Shown: positions 50,469 through 58,431, counted from the stretch's first letter. The stretch: 64,000 nucleotides of DNA from JBAZCI01 sp041671025 (GCA_041671025.1 JBAZCI010000001.1:8824-72823); one strand, 5' to 3'. Numbers and translations: made by a program. Notes: generated from the sequence alone by a model not told the origin.

Positions 50469-50507
50469 GCCTCGCGATGTCTATAAAACATGCGGGGTCT
50501 TTTTTTA
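50469..50507 (+). terminator. Terminator of the helicase gene
   Basis: CCTCGC-ATGT and ACAT-GCGGGG form an interrupted stem followed by TC and eight T residues. Confidence 0.75.
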
Positions 50508-50556
50508 TCTGCATTATTTCCAAACTACACACAATTACAAGATTGAATCATTTTCG

Positions 50557-50645
50557 CTACTCCGAATAATCAAAAACACACCGCTCCGCTCCGGAGGTCG
50601 AACTCCCCGCCCGCCACGCAAGCCGAGCTTGCGAGGCGTTGCGGG
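50557..50645 (-). repeat. tRNA-Asn 3'-end fragment 1 with palindromic insert
   Basis: 50590-50605 matches the 3' end of the tRNA-Asn gene at 51165 (TCCGGAGGTCG then AACTC). The 33 bases on its left (50557-50589) match those left of the fragment at 51061, so a larger unit was copied. A GC-rich nested hairpin (CCCGCCCGC ... GCGGGC, with GCAAG/CTTGC inside) follows at about 50606-50650, where the T-loop would be. Confidence 0.6.
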
Positions 50646-50654
50646 CAGGGAACG

Positions 50655-50894
50655 TTAATCTAGTCGCATGTTTATAAATCTTCTCCCAAAGCCTATTTTA
50701 AAATATTTTTCTCTCAATATTGCTTTTCTCTTACTCAAACATGCCTCGTAGTAAACAAGCTTAAGCGGCCTTCGATTTTGTGTTACCGCAACAGCGCCGT
50801 CATTGTGATCCTTGATTCGCTGATTCAAATCATGAGTATACCCAATATAGAGCTTTCCATCTTTTTTGCTTACCAGAACATACGTAAAATACAT
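50655..50894 (-). CDS. GIY-YIG nuclease family protein 1 (79 aa)
   Basis: A single-domain GIY-YIG endonuclease of the UvrC/Slx1-related short family. YVLVSKKDGKLYIGYT carries the two motif strands, the catalytic Arg lies in LNQRIKDHN, and Glu in the C-terminal AILREKYFK, followed by GFGRRF. Such proteins nick or cut DNA. It lies between two tRNA-Asn 3' fragments (50590 and 50952), so it may be the coding part of a small mobile unit aimed at the tRNA. Start MYFTYV at 50894. Confidence 0.9.
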   Translation of the reverse strand: MYFTYVLVSKKDGKLYIGYTHDLNQRIKDHNDGAVAVTQNRRPLKLVYYEACLSKRKAILREKYFKIGFGRRFINMRLD

Positions 50895-50951
50895 AAGTAA
50901 TTTCTACTTAAGATTGAAAAAAGATAATCTGATGAGAATTCTCCGCTGAAC

Positions 50952-51017
50952 TCCGGAGGTCGGACTTCCGCCCCGCTCACTACGTTCGCTAAGGCGGATA
51001 AACTCCCCGACAACCCC
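50952..51017 (-). repeat. tRNA-Asn 3'-end fragment 2 with T-loop insertion
   Basis: 50952-50966 matches the tRNA-Asn 3' arm up to the T-loop. It is followed by a hairpin TCCGCC ... GGCGGA with a 20-base loop (50967-50998) and then by ACTCCCCGACAACC, which resumes the tRNA sequence (CGACAACC). The insertion therefore sits in the T-loop of a decayed tRNA copy. Confidence 0.65.
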
Positions 51018-51060
51018 GTGCCATTTCGTTACTCGGAAAACGCAAAAACCCCCACTCCGC

Positions 51061-51103
51061 TCCGGAGGTCGGACTCGAACCGACAACCTACCGGTTAACA
51101 GCC
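51061..51103 (-). repeat. tRNA-Asn 3' half, outer broken copy
   Basis: 43 bases are identical to the 3' half of the intact tRNA, from the acceptor stem through the T-arm and variable loop into the anticodon arm. The copy stops at CAGCC and continues into the 30-bp repeat at 51104. Its 5' half is found at 51555-51613. Flanking bases (51051-51060) pair with those beyond the 5' half (51614-51623), extending the acceptor stem by ten pairs with one wobble. Confidence 0.85.
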
Positions 51104-51133
51104 TCAGCCGGAGGCTGACCCGCCTTTGGCGGG
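51104..51133. repeat. 30-bp double-hairpin repeat, copy 1
   Basis: Two adjoining hairpins, TCAGCC/GGCTGA and CCGCC/GGCGG, each with a three-base loop. It is inserted cleanly between CAGCC and GGTTGCT of the tRNA-Asn anticodon arm, with no bases lost. Copies 2 and 3 lie at 51525 and 51572. Confidence 0.85.
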
Positions 51134-51164
51134 GGTTGCTTATATTACAAATCGCCCCAATCTG

Positions 51165-51237
51165 CTCCGGAGGTCGGACTCGAACCGACAACCTACCGGT
51201 TAACAGCCGGTTGCTCTAACCATTGAGCTACTCCGGA
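51165..51237 (-). tRNA. tRNA-Asn (GTT)
   Basis: A complete 73-nt cloverleaf. Acceptor TCCGGAG/CTCCGGA, D-stem GCTC/GAGC, anticodon stem ACCGG/CCGGT with loop CTGTTAA (anticodon GTT), T-stem GTCGG/CCGAC with TTCGAGT, discriminator G. CCA is not fully encoded. Ten bases on each side (51156-51165 and 51238-51247) are perfect reverse complements, so the precursor could form a 17-bp acceptor stem. It is nested inside a broken second copy. Confidence 0.97.
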
Positions 51238-51253
51238 GCAGATTGGGTGATCT

Positions 51254-51499
51254 TTATTTATTAAACTTCGTATCAAGAAACTTTCTTCCCTGCCCTGATT
51301 TTAAAAACTTTTCTCTGTTTATCGCTTCTGCCTTTTCTCTAAAAGACTCCATATACATTAATTCAAAAGGTCGATTCTGTCGAGCCCATGCATTACATCC
51401 GCGATTATGCTCATGCAATCGGATAATTGGAGTCTTTGATGTGAATCCGGTATACCTTTTATTATTTTTTAAACTTCTCAAAACGTAAACTGAATACAT
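51254..51499 (-). CDS. GIY-YIG nuclease family protein 2 (81 aa)
   Basis: A second single-domain GIY-YIG nuclease. YVLRSLKNNKRYTGFT holds the motif (YTG instead of YIG), the catalytic Arg lies in PIIRLHEHN, the metal-binding Glu in INREKFLKSGQGRKFL. It is clearly related to, but diverged from, the protein at 50655. It begins on the 5' side of the intact tRNA-Asn, stop 16 bases from the tRNA, and is enclosed by the 42-bp direct repeats. Confidence 0.9.
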   Translation of the reverse strand: MYSVYVLRSLKNNKRYTGFTSKTPIIRLHEHNRGCNAWARQNRPFELMYMESFREKAEAINREKFLKSGQGRKFLDTKFNK

Positions 51500-51524
51500 T
51501 CTTTTACTGTGAAAACTAGCAGCC

Positions 51525-51554
51525 TCAGCCGAAGGCTGACCCGCCTCTGGCGGG
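51525..51554. repeat. 30-bp double-hairpin repeat, copy 2
   Basis: It differs from copy 1 at only two bases, both in the hairpin loops. It lies between CAGCC (51520-51524) and GGTTGCT (51555-51561) of tRNA-Asn, the same insertion point as copy 1. Confidence 0.85.
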
Positions 51555-51623
51555 GGTTGCTCTAACCATTGTCCGCCGGAGGCGGATCCGCCTATGGCGG
51601 AAGCTACTCCGGAGCGGAGCGGG
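51555..51623 (-). repeat. tRNA-Asn 5' half, outer broken copy, with D-arm insertion
   Basis: 51555-51570 and 51602-51613 together match the 5' half of tRNA-Asn (TCCGGAGTAGCT and CAATGGTTAGAGCAACC on the minus strand). Between them, after position 12 of the tRNA, a 30-bp double hairpin (51572-51601) is inserted without loss of tRNA bases. 51614-51623 pairs with 51051-51060 beyond the matching 3' half. Confidence 0.85.
51572..51601. repeat. 30-bp double-hairpin repeat, copy 3 (D-arm)
   Basis: Two hairpins, TCCGCC/GGCGGA and CCGCC/GGCGG, in the same order and of the same total length as copies 1 and 2. Stem changes relative to them are compensatory (A to C matched by T to G). Confidence 0.8.
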
Positions 51624-51639
51624 CGTTGTAATTCTACCT

Positions 51640-52827
51640 TTAGTAATCCTTCAGGCGCTTCATGCCCTCATGCTCTTCGATCTTCTCTAGAGCTTTTGCT
51701 TCGATTTGCCGTATGCGTTCGCGGGTAACGCCGAATTCCTGGCCGACTTCTTCAAGGGTATGGGCAACACCGTCCGTAAGACCGAAACGCATTTCTAATA
51801 TCTTTTGCTCGCGGGGGGACAATTCTCGGATAATACCCTGCACATGATCTTTGAGCAGCTGCATCGCGGCAACACGGTCGGGAGTGACAGACTTAACGTC
51901 TTCGATGAAATCGCCAAGGACTGAATCTTCGTCGTCGCTGTCGCCGACAGACGTTTCAAGCGAAACAGTGTCTTGAGATATCTTAATGATATGGTGGATC
52001 TTGTCAACCTCTTCGCCCATCTCCGCGGCAATTTCTTCCGGGAGCGGCTCGCGACCGAGGTCTTGAATCAGCTGGCGTTCAATCTGTTGGAATTTATTAA
52101 TTGTTTCAACCATGTGGACAGGGATACGGATCGTGCGCGACTGGTCGGCAAGCGAACGCGTGATCGCCTGACGAATCCACCACGTCGCATATGTAGAAAA
52201 CTTGTACCCTTTACGGTAATCAAATTTTTCTACGGCGCGAAACAGACCGATGTTGCCCTCCTGAATCAGGTCCAGCAGGGAGAGGGAACGCCCGGTAAAC
52301 TTTTTTGCAATGCTCACCACAAGCCGTAAGTTCGCTTCAACCAATTTTTTCTTTGCTTCAATGTCCCCCTTGTCCTTCCGCTTTGCAAGAGACACTTCTT
52401 CTTCTGCGCTGAGTAACGGCACCTTTCCAATTTCCCGCAGATACATCTGAATCGAGTCATTGGAAATGTCCGAAAGATCCAGATGCCGGGCATCCGTCGC
52501 TTTCTTTTTTTTCTTTTCTTCAGGCTTGGGTTTCTGGTCTTCGGGAAGATTGATCAGCGAGGGGGTATGTTCGACAACCTGAATGCCGATGTGTTCGAAT
52601 ACATCGAGTAAGTCTTCATATTCTGTGACATGATCCTCGACATCGGGAATCGCATACAAAATCTCCGTCTCCGTGATAAATCCACGGGAACGTCCTTTAT
52701 ATACCAGTCGATCAATAATATCCGCCGGGATGCTCACGACTTCCGGTTTCTCACGTCGGGTTCGCTTGGCGGTATGTTTTTTAGTTTTGACCGGTTTTTT
52801 ACTCTGCGGGCGCTTACGTTTCGTCAT
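51640..52827 (-). CDS. rpoD: Primary sigma factor RpoD (sigma-70)
   Basis: A 395-aa housekeeping sigma factor. A short basic N-terminus (MTKRKRPQSKKPVKTKK) replaces a full region 1.1. Region 1.2 (DSIQMYLREIGKVPLLSAEEE), region 2 (NLRLVVSIAKKFTGR, YKFSTYATWWIRQAI for -10 recognition), region 3 and region 4 (TLEEVGQEFGVTRERIRQIE) are complete. It follows dnaG by 44 bases, the classical dnaG-rpoD order. Confidence 0.97.
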   Translation of the reverse strand: MTKRKRPQSKKPVKTKKHTAKRTRREKPEVVSIPADIIDRLVYKGRSRGFITETEILYAIPDVEDHVTEYEDLLDVFEHIGIQVVEHTPSLINLPEDQKPKPEEKKKKKATDARHLDLSDISNDSIQMYLREIGKVPLLSAEEEVSLAKRKDKGDIEAKKKLVEANLRLVVSIAKKFTGRSLSLLDLIQEGNIGLFRAVEKFDYRKGYKFSTYATWWIRQAITRSLADQSRTIRIPVHMVETINKFQQIERQLIQDLGREPLPEEIAAEMGEEVDKIHHIIKISQDTVSLETSVGDSDDEDSVLGDFIEDVKSVTPDRVAAMQLLKDHVQGIIRELSPREQKILEMRFGLTDGVAHTLEEVGQEFGVTRERIRQIEAKALEKIEEHEGMKRLKDY

Positions 52828-52871
52828 GGGGTACGATGAAGCGGGAAACAATAAAATAAGATAATGCGGAT

Positions 52872-54662
52872 TTATGAAAGAGTTACAAGCTTTTCGACAG
52901 CGGCCTGATGCTGTTCTGTGTAGCGAGCCAGCGCTGGCTCATCATGGGTCTGCTCGGCTTCCGCAATCAGCCGGGCAATACGCTGTACCTCGCGGGTATA
53001 AAATTCTTTTCGTAAGAGATGTGCGCTTGCCGCGACATCCTTTTCAAGTGCATCTTCACCCAATTCTTCGCGCTCATGTTCCGCACGCATAACCAACATC
53101 GACACGAAGTCGGATGCCTGGGGGTTACCTCCGGTTATGGTTTTAATCGATTCATCACGGCTGAAAGGGTTATTTGCAGTATACGCAAGCTTTAGCGCTT
53201 TGTAAAGCTTTCCGCCCTCTCCCTCGCCAAACGCTTCAGGGGGCAAATCGACCCCAAATTGATCTATATATGAGGGCTGCATGAAGAAAAAGGCTAACAA
53301 TCGCTCACTGAGCGTGTTTAATCGGTCTTGTGGAACCTTCGCCGCATCCCGTTCTTCCTTATATCCGGGCTTATTTTTCGTGCGAAATTGGACAAGCTTG
53401 GAGCGGAGAATTTCCTCTTCGACGTGAACCAGGGTGGCAAGCTTCTGGATGTAGTGCACCTGTTCAATCTGATCAGGAAGCTTCGCAATCGCCGTCAGGA
53501 TGGTCTTCACAATTTCTTTTTTGTGCGAAATATTCTGCATGTCTTTTCCTTTTGTCGCTTTTTCAAATGTGTACTCCATGATGGTCGTCGCCTTGTTCAG
53601 CGCTTCCGGCCATGCGGCGGGGTTTTTGCGAATCAGTTCGTCAGGATCTTTCGCGTCAGGCAATGTGATCATGCGGACTTCCAACTCCGCGCGGAGAGCA
53701 ACGTCGATTCCCCGCATTGCCGCATCAGACCCCGCAAGATCGGCGTCAAAGGCGAGCGCGATGCTATTCGTATACCGCTTGAGCAAACGGACTTGCTTGT
53801 CCGTTAATGCAGTTCCCGAGGACGCGACTGCATGGGCGACCCCCGCCTGGTGCGACGCGATGACGTCCATATAGCCTTCGACAAGGACGGCGAGCTTGTT
53901 TTCTCGGATTGCGTTTTTTGCGAGATCAAGCCCGTAGAGAAATCCGCTCTTATCATACAGTGCCGTCTGAGGCGAATTTATATATTTTGCCGCCTGATCA
54001 TCGCCGGCCAGAATTCGCCCGCCGAATCCGATCACCGATCCGTGTACATCGCGTAACGGGAATATAATTCTTCCGCGAAAACGATCGTAATACCCGCTGC
54101 CGCGCTCACGTCGGATAGTCATGCCCGCATCAAAAATCTCCTGAGGGGTAAATTTCTTCTGTACCAAAAAAGTGTTCACACCGTCCCACTTCTCAGGGGC
54201 GAACCCGATATCGAACTTTTCGATCGTATCCTTTGAGACGCCGCGCTGCTCCAGATAATCGCGGGCCGGTTTCCCTTCTTCGCTCGCAAAGACAACCCGA
54301 TAATATTCCGCAGCGGCTTTGACTACGTCGAGAAGACGAGTTTTTTGATTCTGCTGTTCGGGATTGAAGCTCGGTAGGGTGATGTTCGCTTTTTTCGCCA
54401 AATGGCGCAAAACTTCCGGAAATTCCATCCCTTCCATTTTTTTCACGAATGTAAACACGTCCCCGCCTTCACCGCATCCGAAACAATGCCAAATCTGTTT
54501 ATCACGCGAAGCCATGAATGACGGCGTTTTTTCGCGGTGAAACGGGCAGTTGGCCTTCCAATTTGTGCCCGCCTGCTTCATCTGGATATACTCCTGTATA
54601 ACGTCAACGATATCCAGACGTGACTTGATCTCTTCGACGGGGGAAGATGTTGCAACGGGCAT
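52872..54662 (-). CDS. dnaG: DNA primase
   Basis: A 596-aa bacterial primase making RNA primers at the fork. The N-terminal zinc-binding domain has CPFHREKTPSF and HCFGCGEGGDVF. The TOPRIM core has VEGYMDVIASHQAG and AFDADLAGSDAAMRG, and the RNA polymerase domain RGRIIFPLRDVHGSVIGFGGR. The C-terminal 150 residues are a helicase-binding-type helical domain. Start ATG at 54662 (MPVATSS); an earlier Met six codons upstream overlaps the DUF475 gene. Confidence 0.97.
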   Translation of the reverse strand: MPVATSSPVEEIKSRLDIVDVIQEYIQMKQAGTNWKANCPFHREKTPSFMASRDKQIWHCFGCGEGGDVFTFVKKMEGMEFPEVLRHLAKKANITLPSFNPEQQNQKTRLLDVVKAAAEYYRVVFASEEGKPARDYLEQRGVSKDTIEKFDIGFAPEKWDGVNTFLVQKKFTPQEIFDAGMTIRRERGSGYYDRFRGRIIFPLRDVHGSVIGFGGRILAGDDQAAKYINSPQTALYDKSGFLYGLDLAKNAIRENKLAVLVEGYMDVIASHQAGVAHAVASSGTALTDKQVRLLKRYTNSIALAFDADLAGSDAAMRGIDVALRAELEVRMITLPDAKDPDELIRKNPAAWPEALNKATTIMEYTFEKATKGKDMQNISHKKEIVKTILTAIAKLPDQIEQVHYIQKLATLVHVEEEILRSKLVQFRTKNKPGYKEERDAAKVPQDRLNTLSERLLAFFFMQPSYIDQFGVDLPPEAFGEGEGGKLYKALKLAYTANNPFSRDESIKTITGGNPQASDFVSMLVMRAEHEREELGEDALEKDVAASAHLLRKEFYTREVQRIARLIAEAEQTHDEPALARYTEQHQAAVEKLVTLS

Positions 54663-54669
54663 AGATACG

Positions 54670-55611
54670 TTATGCGGCACCGACAGCGGCTGTAGGCGGA
54701 CTGTTCCGTAGCGCTACGCGGGATTTATAGAAGAAATACCCGATCACCAGGAACGTAACGACCGGGGAGAGCCAGTTCGGTATGTGCATCCCGAAACTGT
54801 CGAGCAACATAATCACGCCAAGAACAAGGATGGAATACATAGCGCCATTTTTGATATATAAATATTTCTTGATACGGGCAATATTGCCGACGGTAACCTG
54901 CCTCACAACATACGCCCCTAGTCCGTTCCCCAAAAGAATCAACGGGACAGACAGGGTAAACGCAAATGCACCGAGTACGCCGTCGATAGAAAAGGTCGTG
55001 TCAATCACTTCCAGGTATAAGATTTTGCTGATATCTGACAGTCCTCCCTGCATCAGCTGTTTTTCCTGTTGTTCCGCATTTTGCTTGAAACCGTGCGTAA
55101 TGAAAAATGCCGTAGATCCCACTACTGCCCCGAATGCCATCATGGCATTCTCCTGCAAGGCGAGCCATACAATTGTCGCGAGAAGAATCGAAACAACCGC
55201 ATAAAACCACACTCCCTGCGTCTGGAAAAAACGTTCACCGAACAGGCCGAAATTCTTTTTTTCAAGAAAAAGCCAGTGAAAGAAAAGAAAAACAAGAAAC
55301 GTGCCGCCGCCGACCAGCAGGATAGGGGCAGACGCTTCAATAGCTTCGTGGACGCTTGGGTCACTGCTGAATGTCGCTGTGAGTGAACCGATAAAGCCGA
55401 GCGATGGAACGGTGAACCAAACAATCATCCAAGGTAAAAAACCGCGGACTACGAACACGGCAAAAAGAATCCCCCAGCGCAGAAACCACCGCCGGGCTTT
55501 TTCCTGCATGGTCGATAACACCTCAGCATTGATAATCGCGTTATCAATACTGCTGATGGTCTCAAAAAGCCCTAGACCGGCAACAATCAAGAGTGAAGAA
55601 AAAATATCCAT
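54670..55611 (-). CDS. DUF475 family (TerC-like) membrane protein
   Basis: A 313-aa membrane protein with about nine helices. The opening GLGLFETISSIDNAIINAEVL is the acidic TerC-superfamily helix that binds divalent metal, repeated in part as VIDTTFSIDGVLGAF in the second half. DUF475/TerC proteins act in metal export or metallation of secreted proteins. It lies directly upstream of dnaG and may share its transcript. Confidence 0.87.
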   Translation of the reverse strand: MDIFSSLLIVAGLGLFETISSIDNAIINAEVLSTMQEKARRWFLRWGILFAVFVVRGFLPWMIVWFTVPSLGFIGSLTATFSSDPSVHEAIEASAPILLVGGGTFLVFLFFHWLFLEKKNFGLFGERFFQTQGVWFYAVVSILLATIVWLALQENAMMAFGAVVGSTAFFITHGFKQNAEQQEKQLMQGGLSDISKILYLEVIDTTFSIDGVLGAFAFTLSVPLILLGNGLGAYVVRQVTVGNIARIKKYLYIKNGAMYSILVLGVIMLLDSFGMHIPNWLSPVVTFLVIGYFFYKSRVALRNSPPTAAVGAA

Positions 55612-55755
55612 ATATTAGCAATCAAACCCAGATTGTGAGTAAGAAATCCAGACTATCACAGTTCCTAGTATATTGAAATTTTACCATTAAAACAAGCGAA
55701 AACGAGATGCTCCCCCCTCCCCTTGATACTCCTAAGAATAACGTCCGAAAGTAAG

Positions 55756-57714
55756 CTACTTGAGCTTAATAACGGCTTTTTGATCCTGCGATAAACTACT
55801 TACCGAAGACAGCGTATGATCAGTCTCAAGGGAATAGGTGCCAACACCAGTTATAAAGATCGGCTGACGGTTAAAGTCAAAATCAAACTTTACGACATGA
55901 GCCGCTGCTCCGGGTTGCTTTTGCATAAGCAAAACATATTCGTTATCATCGATTTGATCCGCAATGCGGTCAGGCAAACGATATTTCAGATGAAGGGTTT
56001 TTGTTTCCCCCGGCTCCGTGCACACAAACGTGCCGAACGCGGTCTTATCAAGTTCCTGTGTAGTTTCAATACTTCCCTTATCATCTATCTTGCAGTCAAT
56101 CATTGCTCCATCAAATTCCATCAGCTCGGAACCGGCCGGGGTGTAGACACGTACGTACGTTCGGTAACGGGTAGTCTTCCACGTGATCGTGCCTTCGTTG
56201 ACATACGTATAATACAGATCAGCAATGACCTTATCCCCATCTCTCGAAATACGGTAATCGACGGTCCGTTTAACAACCGGATCAGACTTCAGGCTCGCCA
56301 GATTCGCATCAAAAATTGCCAGGTAGTCATGGTCAACTTTTTGAATTTCCCCTCCCCAGTTTTCCTTCAAAATCAAACTTTGTGTATATTCATCATTCAC
56401 ATTTACCAACAGCTGTTTTTGGGCAATGTCATTTTGAATGACTGTCCACAGATCCGGCCACTTGCTCTTCGGCAGAGCCAAAACGTCATCCAAAATTATT
56501 TTTGACAGGGTGCCGATAATTTCTTTACGTTCAGATTCGGGAATGTCCTGCTTGAGAAAACCCTGCTCTACTTCATACTGGAGCGTGTCGATAAAATTTT
56601 CCGACGTAAACGTGAGGCCGTTTACTTTGATTGCGCCCGTCAGCGTGAGCAGTGATTGGATAAATGAGGGCGTAACCGCGATGACACCGTCAATCTGCTT
56701 TTCGGGACCGCGCTCCTGTTCATAAAACCAAAGTGCCTGCTTTGCCGTCGTAGGAAAATCAGGAGACCAGTTTGCATCACGGAGAAACCATTCATACGCG
56801 GCATTATACCGCGTCAGCTGCCACGGTGGTTCCACAGAAAGCCAAGCGTCCGACGGTTTATCAAGATTATAAATATTGTCCGTTTTAAAACTGGTGATAT
56901 CGCCGTCTTTTATTTTGAGAATGCCGTACGTACCTATGAATCCGCCGGTCGGCCGCATTTCACTGTTATTTTGGAGTAAAAACAGATACGTTTTTTGCTC
57001 CGGATATCCGGCCACCGCGGGGAGAATCTGGCTTGCAGAGATAGCTACATCAAGCCCTTCCTGTAATTGAGGAACCTTTTCCTTCAGTGGCGCGGTCGCC
57101 TCACGAATTTGGGGAAGTAGCCCCTTGGTCGGAATATCGTCAACGCTCACCACAGCTTCATCAATTGATTTCTTGGCCTCCTCCAGCTTCGGCTTCGCTT
57201 CATATATATTTTTCAACAGCTGGTGAGTTTCCGCTTCAGTGAGTGTCGCCAGACTCACCTCATCATTCTTTGTTATCGGAGCGACGATACTCGAACCCAC
57301 CGCGGCCACATCCCGGATTGACCGACCGGTACTTACTCCTGCGGACATGAGTTTATCAACAGCGTTCACCTGTGTCCCAACCCACGGGATAATCTTGAGC
57401 CAGGTAAACTTTTTGAATCCTGATTGCGCCGATTCAAAACTGGCGATCGCTTCATCAAGCGAGATCTGTGCTGCGCTGAAATCCTGGGCAATCAGCTGAT
57501 CCTGCGCCTTAAAAAACGCCTCTTTGGCAACATTCCCCTGCCGCATCACCTCCTGCGCCGGCTTCCAGTAGATGGCTCCAAGCGCGCCGCCAATGATAAT
57601 AATAACGCCAAGGATAATTCCTGCATTACGCGCAATACGCTTCCAGGCCAATCGGCTCCCCTGTTTGAGAGACGGATGCGATCTGACGAAATTGTTGAGC
57701 GGTCGTTTTGACAT
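55756..57714 (-). CDS. DUF4012 domain membrane-anchored protein
   Basis: A 652-aa protein typical of Actinobacteria and CPR. A basic N-terminus and one membrane helix (NAGIILGVIIIIGGALGAIYW) precede a helical coiled region (residues 60-240). The DUF4012 core then has LLQNNSEMRPTGGFIGTYG, NIYNLDKPSDAWL and IDGVIAVTPSFIQSLL. The core recalls LytR-CpsA-Psr-related folds, and a role in cell-surface glycopolymer attachment is suspected for the family but unproven. It follows the methyltransferase gene by five bases. Confidence 0.88.
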   Translation of the reverse strand: MSKRPLNNFVRSHPSLKQGSRLAWKRIARNAGIILGVIIIIGGALGAIYWKPAQEVMRQGNVAKEAFFKAQDQLIAQDFSAAQISLDEAIASFESAQSGFKKFTWLKIIPWVGTQVNAVDKLMSAGVSTGRSIRDVAAVGSSIVAPITKNDEVSLATLTEAETHQLLKNIYEAKPKLEEAKKSIDEAVVSVDDIPTKGLLPQIREATAPLKEKVPQLQEGLDVAISASQILPAVAGYPEQKTYLFLLQNNSEMRPTGGFIGTYGILKIKDGDITSFKTDNIYNLDKPSDAWLSVEPPWQLTRYNAAYEWFLRDANWSPDFPTTAKQALWFYEQERGPEKQIDGVIAVTPSFIQSLLTLTGAIKVNGLTFTSENFIDTLQYEVEQGFLKQDIPESERKEIIGTLSKIILDDVLALPKSKWPDLWTVIQNDIAQKQLLVNVNDEYTQSLILKENWGGEIQKVDHDYLAIFDANLASLKSDPVVKRTVDYRISRDGDKVIADLYYTYVNEGTITWKTTRYRTYVRVYTPAGSELMEFDGAMIDCKIDDKGSIETTQELDKTAFGTFVCTEPGETKTLHLKYRLPDRIADQIDDNEYVLLMQKQPGAAAHVVKFDFDFNRQPIFITGVGTYSLETDHTLSSVSSLSQDQKAVIKLK

Positions 57715-57719
57715 ACGTA

Positions 57720-58349
57720 TTACGAATGTTTCATGGTGCGATACATCGAACGCAACCACGGAAGCCGGTTCCCCATTTTTCTTTTCATGAGCTTCCCGTG
57801 CAGGATCTGTGCATCTTCACCAAGATACACGATAAGTGAAAAATCGTTTGGAACAAAAAATTTCTTGTCGTACTGATCAAAATCTTTTTTTGTCCATTGA
57901 TACTTGTGCGTCTCATACGGATTGCCGAATGCGCCTTCCTGCTTCGCCATTTCACGCGGCGTACTGATTAACACATTTTTGGACACCTTGAGACAATCGG
58001 CTAAAAACTTCTTACCTTCTTCACACGTAAAATGCTCGAAAATATCAATCAACAGAAGGAGGTCATATTTCTCTTTCAACGTGGGAACAATTTCAAGTGC
58101 ATTACCGACATACACATGATTGTACACATACTCGTGTACAGGAGTCAGATATTCCCTGAATGCTTCAATGCCGTCAATCCGCCGCGTCCATTCGTGATAC
58201 TTTTCGCGCCCGTCCCAAAATTCCAGATACTCACGCGCAAGAACGCCGTATTTTCCAAAACCGACCCCTACGTCAAGAAGCGACTTGGGATCAGTGAGAA
58301 CTACTAATTCAACAATTTCGTTGAGTTGATTAAAAACACTCGTTGGCAT
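57720..58349 (-). CDS. Class I SAM-dependent methyltransferase
   Basis: A 209-aa methyltransferase. Motif I is SLLDVGVGFGKYG, an acidic strand end IDGIEAF gives the SAM ribose contact, and LLLLIDIFEHFTCEEG is motif IV and post-motif. Substrate unknown; the coupling to the DUF4012 surface protein suggests a glycan or lipid acceptor. TATACT lies about ten bases before the ATG. Confidence 0.85.
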   Translation of the reverse strand: MPTSVFNQLNEIVELVVLTDPKSLLDVGVGFGKYGVLAREYLEFWDGREKYHEWTRRIDGIEAFREYLTPVHEYVYNHVYVGNALEIVPTLKEKYDLLLLIDIFEHFTCEEGKKFLADCLKVSKNVLISTPREMAKQEGAFGNPYETHKYQWTKKDFDQYDKKFFVPNDFSLIVYLGEDAQILHGKLMKRKMGNRLPWLRSMYRTMKHS

Positions 58350-58431
58350 CGATATAGTGAGTATATGGTATCAGTTTTCGTGTCGTTTGATAATAGCAAA
58401 AAAAAGCCTAAAAAGCTACCCCGGCACAACT

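Larger units (their letters stand above)
51099..51519. mobile_element. Candidate 421-bp mini-element: tRNA-Asn plus GIY-YIG gene between direct repeats
   Basis: The segment interrupts an outer tRNA-Asn copy. Its left boundary (CAGCC, 30-bp repeat, GGTTGCT, 51099-51140) recurs at 51520-51561, giving 42-bp direct repeats that differ at only two positions. Between them lie the intact tRNA-Asn with its palindromic flanks and a complete GIY-YIG nuclease gene. The layout looks like integration by recombination at the 30-bp repeat, or like a local duplication. Mobility is inferred, not shown. Confidence 0.5.

Noticed and set aside
50904..51191. 95-aa minus-strand frame with repeated RVRPPE words.
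   Set aside because: It is translation of the tRNA-Asn 3' fragments and hairpins, not a protein.
50655..51499. GIY-YIG genes as UvrC fragments.
   Set aside because: Both are complete 79-81 aa single-domain proteins with their own starts and stops and no UvrC downstream sequence.
51104..51601. Group I or archaeal-type intron in tRNA-Asn.
   Set aside because: The interruptions are 30-bp double hairpins in D and anticodon arms, with no group I core and no bulge-helix-bulge, and the copy is broken anyway.
46752..51640. Prophage or plasmid integration in the island.
   Set aside because: No integrase, capsid, terminase or replication initiator is visible; only short nucleases, a helicase and a sigma factor.
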